64,000 nt of DNA. It comes from Mesocentrotus franciscanus. Lineage: Eukaryota > Echinodermata > Echinoidea > Camarodonta > Strongylocentrotidae. The translations under genes were made by a program, and so were the position numbers. Below the pieces are notes generated by a model. The model was not told the origin of the DNA and searched no databases. It saw nothing but the letters and a program-made list of their open reading frames with translations. The first letter of the stretch is position 1. Every line of letters begins with the position of its first letter. The stretch is from positions 27,569,113 through 27,633,112 of the forward strand of contig CP137668.1 of NCBI GenBank assembly GCA_037976565.1, in the 5' to 3' direction. This document shows, one piece after another, positions 12,440 to 24,240 of this stretch.

Positions 12440-13461
12440 TTTAAAGGGATCCGGTAACTTTGTCTCAGATTCTGAAACAAAATCCTGGATTTAGCTCATG
12501 CTGCAATGATAATTATAAACCGTTATGTCAGTCAGGAACCCCATGACTTTTACAAGCCGATCGCCTGTCTGACTATCAAGATATTGATGATTGGAAATCG
12601 AAACCAAATTTGCGTTTTCCTAACGGTTTTCATAACACTACAGTCTATTGGGGAAAACGAGTATGATAAAACCGGTCACTCAAAGATTTTTACTTTTTTG
12701 AGGCAATTCTTGATCATTTTGAAGCGCGATTTTTGTTTTTAGGGCTTCAATATTTAAGTAATATTGACTGCCTTCAGGGCAATACGACATAATCGCCCGA
12801 ACCGAAGGTGAGGGTGATATATGACAAGTCATATTGCCCTGAATTAGGCTGTCAATATTAATATTATTAACCACATCAGACATCTAGAGCAAACAAGAAA
12901 CTCTTACTATCTTATACATGTACTCTTAAATTATGTAAAATACAGTAGCCTACACTGCACAGGGTTTCCTAGCATGAAAAGTTGCAAAAACATCGTCAAA
13001 CCAGCACTATTCATCTAGTGCTTGACGAAATTTTCGATACACTGCTAACAGTGTGCCTTGCCGGTGTGATTATTACGTCACAATAGAGTGTGCGCAAAGT
13101 GCGCAGGTTCTCATACGCGCAATAGATGCGCAAAGAAAATTACAAAAACCCGGATGTTGGCTTTACATTATTGCTCAATAGTTTAACACGCATTTTACCA
13201 TTGACTTTCCAGAATGGGCAATAATATTTGTTCATTGGTTTACTGTGTAATAATATTGACCGGCAAATTACACACAAAATCCCATTGAATTTTCTGAGCG
13301 GTCAATATTTGTTTTTCGCGCGTAGTTTTGTTGGCTTATCAATTAAACTTAAAGGGCAATACAATTTAGAAATTGCCCTGCTCAGATGTCTGATACGTTT
13401 AATAATACACCATATCACAGACACTGATAACACGTAGGGCCGTGCATCTCAGATTTAACAT
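12440..13461 (-). mobile_element. MITE family A, copy 3, interrupted by a nested insertion
   Basis: 12440-12755 matches the left part of copy 2. 13405-13461 continues the same consensus from ACACCATATCACAGACACTG to GATTTAACATTG, where it is truncated. The intervening 12756-13404 is foreign to the family. Confidence 0.85.
12756..13404. mobile_element. Nested insertion in MITE family A copy 3
   Basis: About 650 bases split the consensus GGGCTTCAATATT / ACACCATATC. The segment holds inverted motifs: ATTATTAACCACATCAGACA at 12862 against the complement of GTCTGATACGTTTAATAAT at 13386-13404. GGGCAATA motifs are repeated near both ends (12779, 12833, 13354). It probably comprises one or two small DNA elements. 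No coding capacity is seen. Confidence 0.6.
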
Positions 13462-13464
13462 TGA

Positions 13465-14830
13465 AAATAAAATATAAAGCAAAGTTATCCGAAAAAGGTT
13501 ATTATAATTTTGTTAATCTAGCCTGCACGTCGCATACTCTAGATTATTAATTATTTCTAGGACTAGATGATTTTTGCACATTATTATATGAGCATGTTTT
13601 TCCTAATGCTTATATCTTTAAGCATTACTATTTATTGTTTATGAATCCAGCAAGATTGCTATTATTTTATAACCTCATAGTATACAATAAAGACGATCGC
13701 GTCTATTTCCGAAAAATTAACTCAAGGGCTGTTTCAATACCCTATTGTACGTCCAGTAGAAATCATGTTCGGATTACGTAATAAGCCGTTGTCATGTTCG
13801 CACTTCGTACATTTCAATAGGTGACGAACAAGGCTACTGAAATTGCCTTCATTTTTTTCCCCCAGAGTAATTGATATGCGATCGTGTTTTCGACTACGAT
13901 ACAAATTTCCTACTTTATGACCATCATGAAATGGACTTTATAATGACTACGAAGCAATTCCCTGTTATGTTGTTGAAATAATTTCTTTATACAAAAAATA
14001 CAATAGACAATTAAAGTAAAAAATAATTAAGTACATCCTACGTGGTTTAAAAAAAAAATCTAATAGGGTAGAGGCATAAATATAAAATTGAGAGAGTTGC
14101 GATTATAATAATAATGTACTAATAATAGCAGATGCATAAAGCAGTTACAATACAAATGTACTATATTGCGCTTCTTACATAGTATCTTATTGCTCTAGCT
14201 ATGGCCAAACTGCTATGATAATACGCTAAAACTAGCATTAAAAAACTGTCTTCATATCGGGTACCCATTCACCTCACCTGGGTGGAGAGTGGCATGTGGA
14301 TTTATGTCTTGGCACAGATACCGGGTCCATTTGTATATTAATATTTTAATTTTGCAAATGTCAGGTTAACATGATATTTAAAACTTACATATTTTGTATT
14401 TAAGTTGATCGATTTGTAATTTAACTTACTTAATTTGTAACTTAACTTACTCAGTTTGTAACTTAACTTATTTAATTTTTAGCTTAACTTACCTAATTTG
14501 TAATTTAAGTTACTTACATTTTTTAAAAAACTTAATACATGTCAATCTGACATTTCTTCCGATTGATTTGTGATTTGTCAGAAAATCAGAGATTTTTTTG
14601 TTTCGATTAAAAGAGTTGTGGATTTATTTTGACAGGCCTTGAAGAAAAGTAATTAGTCACTCCCTTCATTAAGAGTATATTGTGTTTTTTTTCTTCAATT
14701 TACAGACTCGCTGCTATTGTTCTAGTATTAATGCTTGGGTTTCATTGTGTGCTGGTTGTGTTTGAGATACATCTTTTCAGGTATTACCATCATTAGACAG
14801 CTCTCTCTCCTCCTTTCTGTTAATCAAATA
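13465..14830. other. No gene recognised
   Basis: AT-rich. At 14395-14520 the motif TAACTTACTTAATTTGTAAC recurs about five times in a loose 24-base rhythm; otherwise nothing. Confidence 0.55.
14253..14330 (-). mobile_element. SINE body fragment
   Basis: GGGTACCCATTCACCTCACC followed by TGGGTGGAGAGTGGCA and GTCTTGGCACAG resembles the minus-strand body of the SINE at 61480-61808 (GGGTACCCATTTAACACGTG, GGGTGGAGAGTAGCAA). No tRNA-like head is present. Confidence 0.5.
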
Positions 14831-15083
14831 TGCAAGCAGGATTAGAGGATATGTGGTTAATATAATAAAGAGTGAAGAAAATAGTTATTGCGCAAGGTAT
14901 ACCCCCTCGAGACATAATTAATTACGACCTCAGAGACATTGATCAGGCTTCTTGAATGTTTTATGTTTGCGCTAGAAATTGTCACATGGAGTCTCGTGTG
15001 GTCGCTATGTAAGGGGGACATCTTCATTTCCAAGTCCAGTCAATGACTACTAATTTGGGTATTTTACCACACATCAAGAGATA

Positions 15084-15270
15084 TTGATGATGATGATGAT
15101 GATGATGATGGTGATGATGAGGATGATGATGATGGTAATGATGATGATGAGGAGGATACTGATGATGATGATGATAATAATAATAATGATGATAATAATG
15201 ATAATAATAATGATAATCATAATGATAATGATAGTAATAATCATAATAATAATGATAATAATAATCAAAA
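15084..15270. repeat. (GAT)n/(AAT)n microsatellite in duplication copy 1
   Basis: GAT units pass into AAT/GATAAT units. Confidence 0.95.
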
Positions 15271-16172
15271 AATGATAATATCAACAACATTAATGATAGC
15301 TGTAAATATAAAACATATATTGCATAATTATGAAATATGAATTCTTAAAATTAACTTGAAAAATGATATTGTCTAGTTTATACCAAATAATGGGGTCTGA
15401 TCTTATTTTGGTTGTTTATACAAGGTATTCATTTCAGCATCAGTGTGTGTAGGAACATGAATGATTGACAGGTGGAAGAATTGACTTATAATAAGTGGGC
15501 GGATAGATGCATTAATGGTTACATGTAATGGAAAGACAGAATGTGTCTCTTGTTAATGTCTGCAAATTTCCCTCCAGTTGATTGAAGTCGAATGAAGATA
15601 TAGAGCTGATTTGACAACCCATTATGACTTGTTAAAGAAAGAAGAAAACGTAACTAGAACACGAATCTGCTTTCGGTACACGTTGTAGGGTGATATGAAA
15701 AACGATGATTTTTTTTTTGGCGTCATTATAAGCATCGTTGCCAACCACTTAAAGGCATAGCAACTAACAAGAACCATTGACAACAGAATATGCAAATCGA
15801 ATGTGAGCATGGATATGAGCCTGAGCTAACAACCTGAACACTGATAAATATATGACGTGGAAAACCAGGACTTTCACTATTACAATCACAAGAATAAGCC
15901 CACAGTCCCAAGAAATCTATGCGAGCAGGATTAGATGTTTGGGGTTTACAGAATAAAGAGTGACGACAATAGATATTACGCAAGGGTTCCTCTGGAGACA
16001 AAATTATGTACGACCTCATAGGCATTGATCAGGCTTCTTCAACGTTTTATGTCTGCATTAGAAAGTATCACGTTGAGTCTCGGGTGGTCGTTATGTAAGG
16101 GGTACGGACATCTTCACTTCCAAGTCCAGTCATTGACTACTAATTTATGTATTTCAACACACATCATGAGAT

Positions 16173-16277
16173 ATTGATGATGATGATGATGATGATGGTG
16201 ATGATGATAAGGAGGAGCATACATCATTATTATCATCATCATCTTATGTTATAATGATAATAGCAATGATAATAATT

Positions 16278-16315
<38 letters not shown>

Positions 16316-16318
16316 GAC
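16173..16318. repeat. (GAT)n/(AAT)n microsatellite in duplication copy 2
   Basis: Equivalent of 15084-15270, shorter and partly inverted (ATTATTATCATCATC). Confidence 0.95.
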
Positions 16319-17066
16319 AAAAATGATAATATCAACAACATCAATGATAGGCATTAAATATAAAACATATATTGCATGTAAAATATAAATTCTGAAAATT
16401 AACTTTTACAAAAGTGATATTATCTAGGTAAACAGATACTGGGGTCTGGTTATTAATTTCAGTATCAGTGGTTGTAACAAATTGAATGATTGACAGATGG
16501 AAGAAATGACTTATAATAAGTGGGCGGATAGATGCATTAATCATGGTTGCATGTATTGGGAAGACAGAATGTGTCTCTTGTTAATGTCTGCAAATTTCCA
16601 TCAAGTTGATTGAAGTCGAATGAAAATATAGAGCAAATTTGACAACGCATTAAGAGGAAAAAGAAACTAGAACACGAATCTGCTTTCGAAACATGATGGA
16701 GGGTGACATGAAACGAAGACGTTTTCCCCATCCTTATACAAGCATCGTTGCCAACCACTTTAAGGCATGAAGACTAACAAGAACCATTGACAACCGAATA
16801 TGCAACTTTAATATGAGCATGAATATGAGCATGAGCTTGCAATCTGAATACGGATTAAAATAAGACATGGAAAACCCAGACTTTCACTATTACAATCACA
16901 AAAATAAGCCCCCAGTCCCAAGAAACACTCCGATGTGAACTAAAGTATGACTAAGTGGTATTCCTTAGCATGATTCAGAAAAGCTCAAAGACATTCGGAT
17001 CACAATTATCATAATTGTTTTTCATTACATAAGTGAAAGTTAGACATCCAAATGGAATAAAGTAAA

Positions 17067-17230
17067 CCTGGGCCCCGTTGCATAAAACTTACCATTGATG
17101 GTAACTTTGCCATCAATGGTAACTACCATGGAAACCTTGATTTGATTGGCTGTTGAGCCCTGTTACCATGGTAGTTGCCATTGATGGCAAAGTTACCATC
17201 AATGGTAAGTTTTATGCAACGAGGCCCAGG
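17067..17230. mobile_element. Palindromic foldback element (164 bp)
   Basis: CCTGGGCCCCGTTGCATAAA at the left is mirrored by TTTATGCAACGAGGCCCAGG at the right. Arms of about 69 bases pair almost perfectly around a 25-base loop. Each arm also contains its own smaller palindrome, ACCATTGATGGTAAC against its inverse. Confidence 0.95.
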
Positions 17231-17234
17231 TCTA

Positions 17235-18010
17235 GAACATTGAATTACCGCCAGTCAGGGCCTATCAATTTATTTTGTATGCACTATGAAATATGAATAA
17301 TAGTCCTCAAACACATTTACAAAGTTGTTAATGTACCGGATGAGTAGACTTTCCTTGACAGTTCTGTTTGTATAACGAAGTGGTTCGCTGCCTCTCTAAT
17401 TACATTCAATAATTCATACGATTCAAAATGACCAAACAGCATACCTTATAGAATGATAGCATATTTTTTTTAATTTTCACTTTAAATTTGTGAATTTGAA
17501 TTTGTTTCATTAGCCTTTAACCTGACGGTGTTATAATAACTCTTCAAGAATCGAACTATATATTTGATCCAAATGATCTATAATTGTTACCAATAATAGA
17601 CAAATAAGGATATCATATTCGTTGCTTGCAGGTTGCGGCTGAACAATTACGCTTTTGAAATGGGTACCTTTCTTTTGAGCCAGAAGACTGTTATTTTACC
17701 TCGTATACTTTAATACGGCAATAATGTAGAATAATGTAATTGTTGATTGAGTACGTTATTATCTTGTAAAGCCTATCTGCACTAGTTTGGCCAGGATGGA
17801 TTAGACCTCCCTGCATGGTCACTGACGGGTGGTTATCTCATCAAATCAGCTCTCAATTAACATAAGAAAAAGGGGACCATGGGGGACCAACGGTCACCGA
17901 TTAGGCATTGTTTGCTATAGAGAGGGCGCAAGTAGCTATAAGTTACAAATACCAAACAAATAAATAATTAAGCAGAAGAAGTGATCTCATATTATCAGAT
18001 AGTCCCTCAA
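17235..18010. other. No gene recognised
   Basis: AT-rich single-copy-looking DNA with no supported feature. Confidence 0.55.
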
Positions 18011-18013
18011 AAG

Positions 18014-18015
<2 letters not shown>

Positions 18016-18050
<35 letters not shown>

Positions 18051-18173
18051 GTAGTAGTAGAAGTAGTATTAGGAGTTGTAGTAGTAGAAGTAGCAGTAGT
18101 AGTAGCAGTAGTAGTAGTAGTAGTAGTAGTAGTAGAAGTAGCAGTAGTAGTATTAGTAGTATTAGTAGTACAT

Positions 18174-18216
<43 letters not shown>

Positions 18217-18232
18217 CAGCAGCAACAGTAGT
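18016..18232. repeat. (ATT)n then (AGT)n microsatellite
   Basis: ATT units to about 18050, then AGT/AGA units with rare breaks to about 18232. Confidence 0.95.
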
Positions 18233-18249
18233 AAGTAGTAGCATCATTA

Positions 18250-19385
18250 TTATATTTTATTATCGGTGATTATTAATACCATCAGCATCATTAGCATTAC
18301 TATCACGATCATTTTTTATTGATATAGATACACACACACATACGCACCTCCCCCGAGCACTTAAAAAAACTACCACTGGGCTATTTGGGCAACGAAGTGG
18401 TCCTACTGCAATTTTCATGCCAAGTTGCCAACATAACTGTGGTGACAACATCATAGATAATGGACTATCCTAATGTTACTATATAAATAGATAATAAGAA
18501 ATGCTCGATCGCTCCTCTGGCTCACTTAAAAAAACAAACTAAAACAGTTAATAATTTGGGCAAGAGAATAAAGCCTCTTAGAAATAGTAGGTAGAATGTA
18601 GGCCGAAGGTAATAAATACTTCAAATAAACTGAAATGAATAACAAATGAAGAAATAAGTAAAACAAGAAAGAATGCAGTAGATGACTTACATAGCTGCAA
18701 CACTAGCCGGTAAACCATGAAGTCTCGGGAAAGGCATTTTCCTGCAGTAGCTTCCCCCGTCAATACAGCATCAGTATCGTTCAATATTTTATTATGCGGC
18801 CGTAAGTCGTACAGACAATTGTGGAATTAGACATAACGTGATACAAAAGGCAGACTCTCGTTTGGTAAGTGATGAATATTCTGGAAAAAACCGGTCAGCT
18901 CTCTACTATTACGCTCGACAAACCGTCACAACAATAGTGCTTAAAAGTCAATGAAAGCGTGCTTAGCTTCAGAAAAAAAGTATGCATGTTTTTTGCCAGA
19001 CGATCCGCACACGATCACACTTGTCATGCTTTTTCGAGAAGCATCGATAACACGTGTTATCGATGCCTGGAAGGACGACGCCGCACAAAAGAGAGGGGAA
19101 GGAGAAAGCAAAGTGGAGAAAAAAAATATTTGTCATAGTAATCGTAATACTTCATTTACACCGGCCACTTCTTTGCATTTCGAGGTAATGTTAAATTTTG
19201 TTCGTTCTCTTGTCGGTTTGACTAAGGTATAAACCTTTACAACATGGATAGGCCTTTGGTGGTCATTGGTGGTAAGAAAGTAATAATGAAAACGAAAAGA
19301 GAAAAATACAAGTATAAATGCTTGTGCATATTTGTAGCTTAGAGCGCATAGGCCTGTGTTCTTGGGGGCAAAAAGGAAGGGGAAT
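18250..19385. other. No gene recognised
   Basis: An open frame at 18951-19232 (93 residues, with FREASITRVIDAWKDDAAQK) has no splice context and no family resemblance. It contains the palindrome GATAACACGTGTTATC. Confidence 0.5.
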
Positions 19386-19388
19386 TCA

Positions 19389-19711
19389 CTGGTTTAGTCA
19401 GTGACGTAGCTTCGATCTAACTACTGAGAGGACACTAGCATCTCGGGAAAAGGGGGAGGGGAGGGGAGGGGACATGTGTCCTTTTAAGGTGGAAGAAATG
19501 CGAATTATCAAGGCCATCGATCCGGAGGGAAGGGAGCCATTTTATTTGTACAACTTTTCCTTCTGTAACTTTTCTTTCTCCCCCCTCCTCTCTCCCCCTC
19601 TCTCTCCCACTCTCTCTCTCTCTATCTCGCTCTCTCTTACTTTATTTACCACTTGATGTGGGGAGGGGGAGCAGTACCCCTCCCCTGGTAGCTACGCCAC
19701 TAGATCAGTTT
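19389..19711. mobile_element. Probable foldback element with GTGGCGTAGCTAC-type ends
   Basis: TAGTCAGTGACGTAGCTTCG at the left faces GGTAGCTACGCCACTAGATC at the right as imperfect inverted ends. The interior holds G-rich and CT-rich simple sequence. Confidence 0.45.
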
Positions 19712-20229
19712 GATTCGGCTGAGATGCTCGCATAATGATTAAAGCTTCCTGGAGCACCCATTAGTAAAATTGGACCATTGCCTATTGTTCGCGGTGAAGC
19801 TATACATTTGTCAACTCCATCTAATTTATATGATGCATCGTAAAAAAAAAATCCTACTAATTTATTCATGCTGACTGATCTACTGAATCAATCTCATTGA
19901 ATACAGTGCAACGGAATACTGTAGGGTAGCCTCATCAATATTGATACTGTTCTCTCTAATGACCATACAATCATTATTATTACCCTTGCTACCATGATAG
20001 GACACTCCAGCTTTCAAGAAATCTGTTACTATCAGGTACCCTCTTACTTGATCTGGACGGAGTGTGTTAAATGTAGATTAACGTCTATTCTGTTAATGTC
20101 CATTCTACTCTATTCTATTTTCATTCTAATTCATAATCAGTTTTTGTTAAAACACACATAAAACAACATTCATAGGGGCCTATAATTACAAAAAAGTACA
20201 TGTAGCTTGAATTTATTCTGACCTCCAGC

Positions 20230-20364
20230 GATTGTCAGTACCCGTTTACACCTGGTCGAATGTGGCAAACGTGGATTAACGTCTTGCCAAAGGACGTTAG
20301 TGCCGGGCTGAGATTCGAACCCTCGAGTCAAGTGAATGAACGACTATGCCACGACACCTCTGCT
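20230..20364 (-). mobile_element. tRNA-derived SINE
   Basis: The minus strand starts GAGGTGTCGTGGCATAGTCG (A-box-like) and carries GGTTCGAATCTC (B box). It continues with the body GTCCTTTGGCAAGACGTTAA shared with the copies at 31531 and 61238. It is truncated at its 3' end. Confidence 0.7.
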
Positions 20365-20584
20365 AATAATGTTTTTCTGCATATAGATAGTAGATTGTAT
20401 TTTGTGACATTAAACAAAAAAAATTAACGAAGAGAGTTTAATAGAATGGTAATAAAATTGAAGGTTGATATAAATTTGTGGTTGGTATCTGGATCTTTAT
20501 CATTCAAATGAATATAGATAAAGCCGATGGATCTTTATGAGTATATAATGCTATACAATTATTGTGTGCGTCTTGAATGTTATG

Positions 20585-20964
20585 TTAAAGGCATTGTTTA
20601 ACAATGTTTCCAGTCAAATCTGAGATGCATGGCCCTACGTGCTATCAGTGTCTGTGATAATGGTGTAATATTGAAGCCCTAAAAAAATGCTCTTCAAAAT
20701 GATCATGAAGTGCTTCAAAAAAGTAGAAAATCTTTGAGTGACCGGTTTTACCATACTCATTTTCCCTAATAGACTGTAGTGTTGTTCAAAAATGTTTGGC
20801 AAACAGTTTTTGACATTTCTAATTCCAATCATGAATATCTTGATAATCAGACAGGCGATCGGCTTGCAAAAGTCATGGGATTCCTGACTGACCTAAAAGT
20901 TTATACTTTATACTAAATCTAGGATTTTGTTTAGAATCTGAGGCAAAGATACCCAATCCCTTTA
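20585..20964 (+). mobile_element. MITE family A, copy 4
   Basis: TTAAAGGCATTGTTTAACAA at the left and GATACCCAATCCCTTTA at the right, with the GACAGGCGATCGGCTTG core. It carries small deletions relative to copy 1. Confidence 0.85.
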
Positions 20965-20981
20965 CGGGGTACAGAATAGTG

Positions 20982-21385
20982 CTTAAAGATATAGTTGAGT
21001 AAACCAGTCACCATGGTCATGCAAGTGATGCAACTAAAGTGTCAAAAATATTGTCTAAGTCTGAGGTAATTTTAAAAATTTCGATTATGTAGTACATGTA
21101 GTTCAACAAATGTGTATTGGAAGGTCTTGAACTCATCAAAATGATCCTTTAATTAACACAATTTGATCTGTACTGAATCATGGGACAAGACTCATATGCA
21201 TATGGCATAACATTTGATCCAGAAGTTTAAGCTATTTCTAGTCAAATTTGCAATTATGAGAGCATTTCTAGAGCAGTCTTTTTCATGAAACGAAGCTACT
21301 GTGATATTTCTCTACACGTGGATTAAAGAAGAGAAAGCTCACAAATTATTTGTCACTTTAACCAGCACTCATTATTCTCTTTAAG
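20982..21385 (+). mobile_element. MITE family B, diverged copy 2
   Basis: CTTAAAGATATAGTTGAGTA at the left and CATTATTCTCTTTAAG at the right, with CATGCAAGTGATGCA and ATCAAAATGATCCTTTAAT echoing the family interior. It is much older than the copies at 4335 and 35349. Confidence 0.6.
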
Positions 21386-22165
21386 GCAAGTCTTGGTTCA
21401 AGCTATAACGTACGTTACTCTCCATCCCCTCGACCTCCATAATGCAGGTATCATAATGAATTACATCATATATCATGAACTGGCCGTGCCCCTGATTCCA
21501 TGCAGAAATATGAATATATAATAATAATAATTACATTTATAGGGCGCTTAATACGGGTGTTTCTAGGCGCACAGGTGGTATTGTCTAACTCAGTATGATT
21601 ATTCAACACGTTCAATAGCTTAAAAGCAACAAAATAAAATAAAATATTACTAATACAATACAATTCAGTTGAATGGAATTAACTACTTGTGTGCGACTCC
21701 AGTATACTATAACTGATTAAAAAGGTGGGTTTTGAGAAGGGTTTGAATGATTCAGACTGTGAACCATGCATCATTTTAATAAAAAGTCATTAAAATAGAG
21801 GTGCATGTGTTTGGTGAACATGGCTATATCAGCCTATGGAAAGCTTTCTTTATTTAGCTTAAAGTCTAGTTTTGCTATGCTGTAACCGACTTTAATATAG
21901 CCCTTTCATTTCTCCACTCGATGTTTGCCTGACATAATTATTGATTTCATAAAGAAGTGTCTTGTGATAAATTTGTTGTAGGATAATAACAAAATAATAC
22001 TGATAATAAAGCTCGATAGACCCCTATATCATTACAAAGATATGGGGATATAAAACTAAGGTTGAGTCTTACAATTTATTTCGTATTGGGAACATGAAAA
22101 TAATTTCCTATCCTGCATATCGGGCCATTATTCTGGATTTAAATCAACATGGTTTGACTTTTTAT

Positions 22166-22564
22166 ATTAAAGATAAAGACCAGTTCTGGTCATGCGATTG
22201 CATTGTGAAAGAAACGTTGTGGAATCGATCAGAAAAGGTTGATCATCTAGCATATAAGTATTGGTGTGTACTGCAAGGTTCTGGAATCATCAAAATGATA
22301 AGAAATTTTGCCCAGTCTTGGTAAAGTTACAAGCACTGTACACAGAAAGATGTATATGGGACTACGCGACCACGTGCGCGATATCTATTTGGTCCCAATA
22401 GATATAATAATTTACCAAATATATCAATTAGTAGGCGGTTTCCCGGCAAAATTTGTATCATCACGTATTAGTCAAAACATATTCTTTCACATGATTGGTA
22501 ATGAGAACTTCCATTTCATTTTTTTGAGAGAGGGGCGTTTCCAAAACTGGTCTTTACCTTTAAG
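22166..22564 (+). mobile_element. MITE family B, chimeric copy 3
   Basis: 22166-22355 matches copy 1 at high identity. The right half is unrelated to copy 1, yet the termini still form an inverted pair (TTAAAGATAAAGACCAGTTC against the complement of AACTGGTCTTTACCTTTAA). So TIR and left half are shared and the right half has been replaced. Confidence 0.7.
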
Positions 22565-22707
22565 TTTAGGCAGAAGGGTAGGGAAGGGGGTAAATTTTAT
22601 TTCTTGCCCCAGGTGCCATAATCCCTAGATACACCATTGACGATGAGATAATGAAACTGGCGAAGATTGTTGTTTTTGTGCCTTGGAAATAGTAATATAT
22701 TATATAT

Positions 22708-23286
22708 TATATACCTCTCTTTAGAAATCAAGCAAGCTGATTGGTCGAAATTGGAGTCGTGATTTTAGCCATGCCCGCCTACCGATCAATAGTTTTTTAA
22801 AAGATGCCCGTATGCCCGCCTATATACCCGGTCAAAAGTTTTTAAAAGATGCCCGTTGCCCCGGGTAACGGGCTGCATAAATAAATTTTGATGAGATCCC
22901 CATTGGTTTACGTGTACAAAATGTCTTTGTGCGAGCGCGGATACCACATACAGCGCAGTGTGTGTGCGATTCCCGAATGATCGTAACATTCAGCCTTTTT
23001 CAAGCAACTTTCCAGCGAAGATTTACAGACAGTGTCTCAGATTTTCTGTGATGTTTTAACCAGTCTTTACTCAAGAAAAGGATAAGGTAAGAATTCTTTG
23101 TAGATTTTGTTGTGAATTCGGTATATAAAAGATATATCGACTGCTTTAATATTCGAAGCATAGCTGTTTCTATACTGGCTCTCGGGGACGTTACATCCTG
23201 CTATAACCCCTCAGGGTGTAACGTCCCCTTGAGCCTATAGAAACAGCGATGCTCCTCATAGCAGTCGATATATCATATCTATACCA
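22708..23286 (+). repeat. Repeat family C, copy 1, with 3' hairpin
   Basis: It shares TGATTGGTCGAAATTGGAGT, CATGCCCGCCTACC and GCGAGCGCGGATACCA with 40276-40828. The last 165 bases form an inverted repeat: GGTATATAAAAGATATATCG with its complement at the end, and GGGGACGTTACA against TGTAACGTCCCC in the middle. It is probably a nonautonomous element; no ORF. Confidence 0.75.
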
Positions 23287-23506
23287 CTGACCTCAAAATC
23301 GGGCAAATCAATACTCAACGGTAAATCCGGTTGAAATTTTCAATTGGAATCTAATTCTTGAAGCAAATAGTTGGCACCAATTTTGCGCACAGAGATGAAG
23401 TTCCTTTTAGGGGTGGTGTAATGATACAGTGCACATATTGCAATATAAATTATGGTGTTGGACATTCAAAATTCATCCTTATTATACATGTATTACTAGT
23501 GGTTCT

Positions 23507-23899
23507 AGGACACCTACCCCCTGGACATCCACCCCGGATAACCACCCCCAGTCAACTACCCCTAGGACAACTACCCCCTAGGGCAACCACCCTCTAGGAC
23601 GACTACCCCGGGACAACTACCCCCGGACAACTATCCCCTAGGACAACTACCCCGGACTACCCCGGACAACTACCCCAGACAACTACCCTACGACAACCAT
23701 CCTCTAGGACAACTTTCTTGGGGTAGTTTTCCTGGGGGTAGTTGTCCTAGGGGTAGTTGTCTGGGGGTAGTTGTCCGGAGGGTAGTTTTCCCGGGGGTAG
23801 TCGTCCTAGAGGGTGGTTGCCCTAGGGGGTAATTGTCCTAGGGGGTAGTTGACTGGGGTGGTTATCCGGGGGTGGATGTCCAGGGGGTAGGTGTCCGGA
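23507..23899. repeat. 393-bp palindrome built of a 13-bp minisatellite (GGACAACTACCCC)
   Basis: The left arm (23507-23706) is about 15 units of the type GGACAACTACCCC. The right arm (23714-23899) is the same array inverted (GGGGTAGTTGTCC). The order of variant units agrees in both arms: from the outside in, CACCTAC, CATCCAC, ATAACCAC, GTCAACTAC, CAACTAC, CAACCACCCTC, CGACTAC. So the arms arose by inverted duplication rather than by independent growth. Confidence 0.92.
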
Positions 23900-24182
23900 T
23901 GCGATTACCAGTATATTTTCGGATATACATGAAAAGCATAAAACATTGAAAATATCAAATTTTAGAAATGCAATCTATTTAAATTGTGCTATTTCTCTAA
24001 AGTGATAAAATATTTTCATTCTTTACGTAATTGTTATTTAAGTCTTAGATTATTTAGCTATATTCCCTTTAATACGTAGACGAAAACCGCATCATTAACA
24101 GCCTTAAACATTCATTGTAAAGTGATTGCGCCTTCAATCCGTAATACGACGAATCTCCTTTCATTTTCCCTTTACGTTTCCC

Positions 24183-24240
24183 CCCTCTCTCTCTCTCTCT
24201 CTCTCTCACTCCCTCCCTCCATCCCTCCCCCTCTCTCTTT
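24183..24240. repeat. (CT)n-rich tract
   Basis: CT and CCCT units; pyrimidine-only. Confidence 0.95.

Larger units (their letters stand above)
14832..16926 (+). repeat. Tandem duplication of about 1.09 kb with an embedded microsatellite
   Basis: 14832-15920 and 15921-16926 align throughout: GCAAGCAGGATTAG, GATCAGGCTTCTT (14941, 16027), TTCCAAGTCCAGTCA, TAAGTGGGCGGATAGATGCA, AAGCATCGTTGCCAACCACT, CCCAAGAAA. They are diverged by many substitutions. The GAT/AAT microsatellite in the middle (15084-15270, 16173-16318) differs in length, which makes copy 2 shorter. No exon recognised in either copy. Confidence 0.93.

Noticed and set aside
15024..15290. His/Tyr-rich and poly-Met/Ile frames
   Set aside because: GAT/AAT microsatellite in several frames.
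17981..18247. Poly-Ser, poly-Thr and poly-Leu frames on both strands
   Set aside because: ATT and AGT microsatellite.
18951..19232. 93-residue frame of mixed composition
   Set aside because: No recognisable family, no fitting splice signals, AT-rich surroundings.
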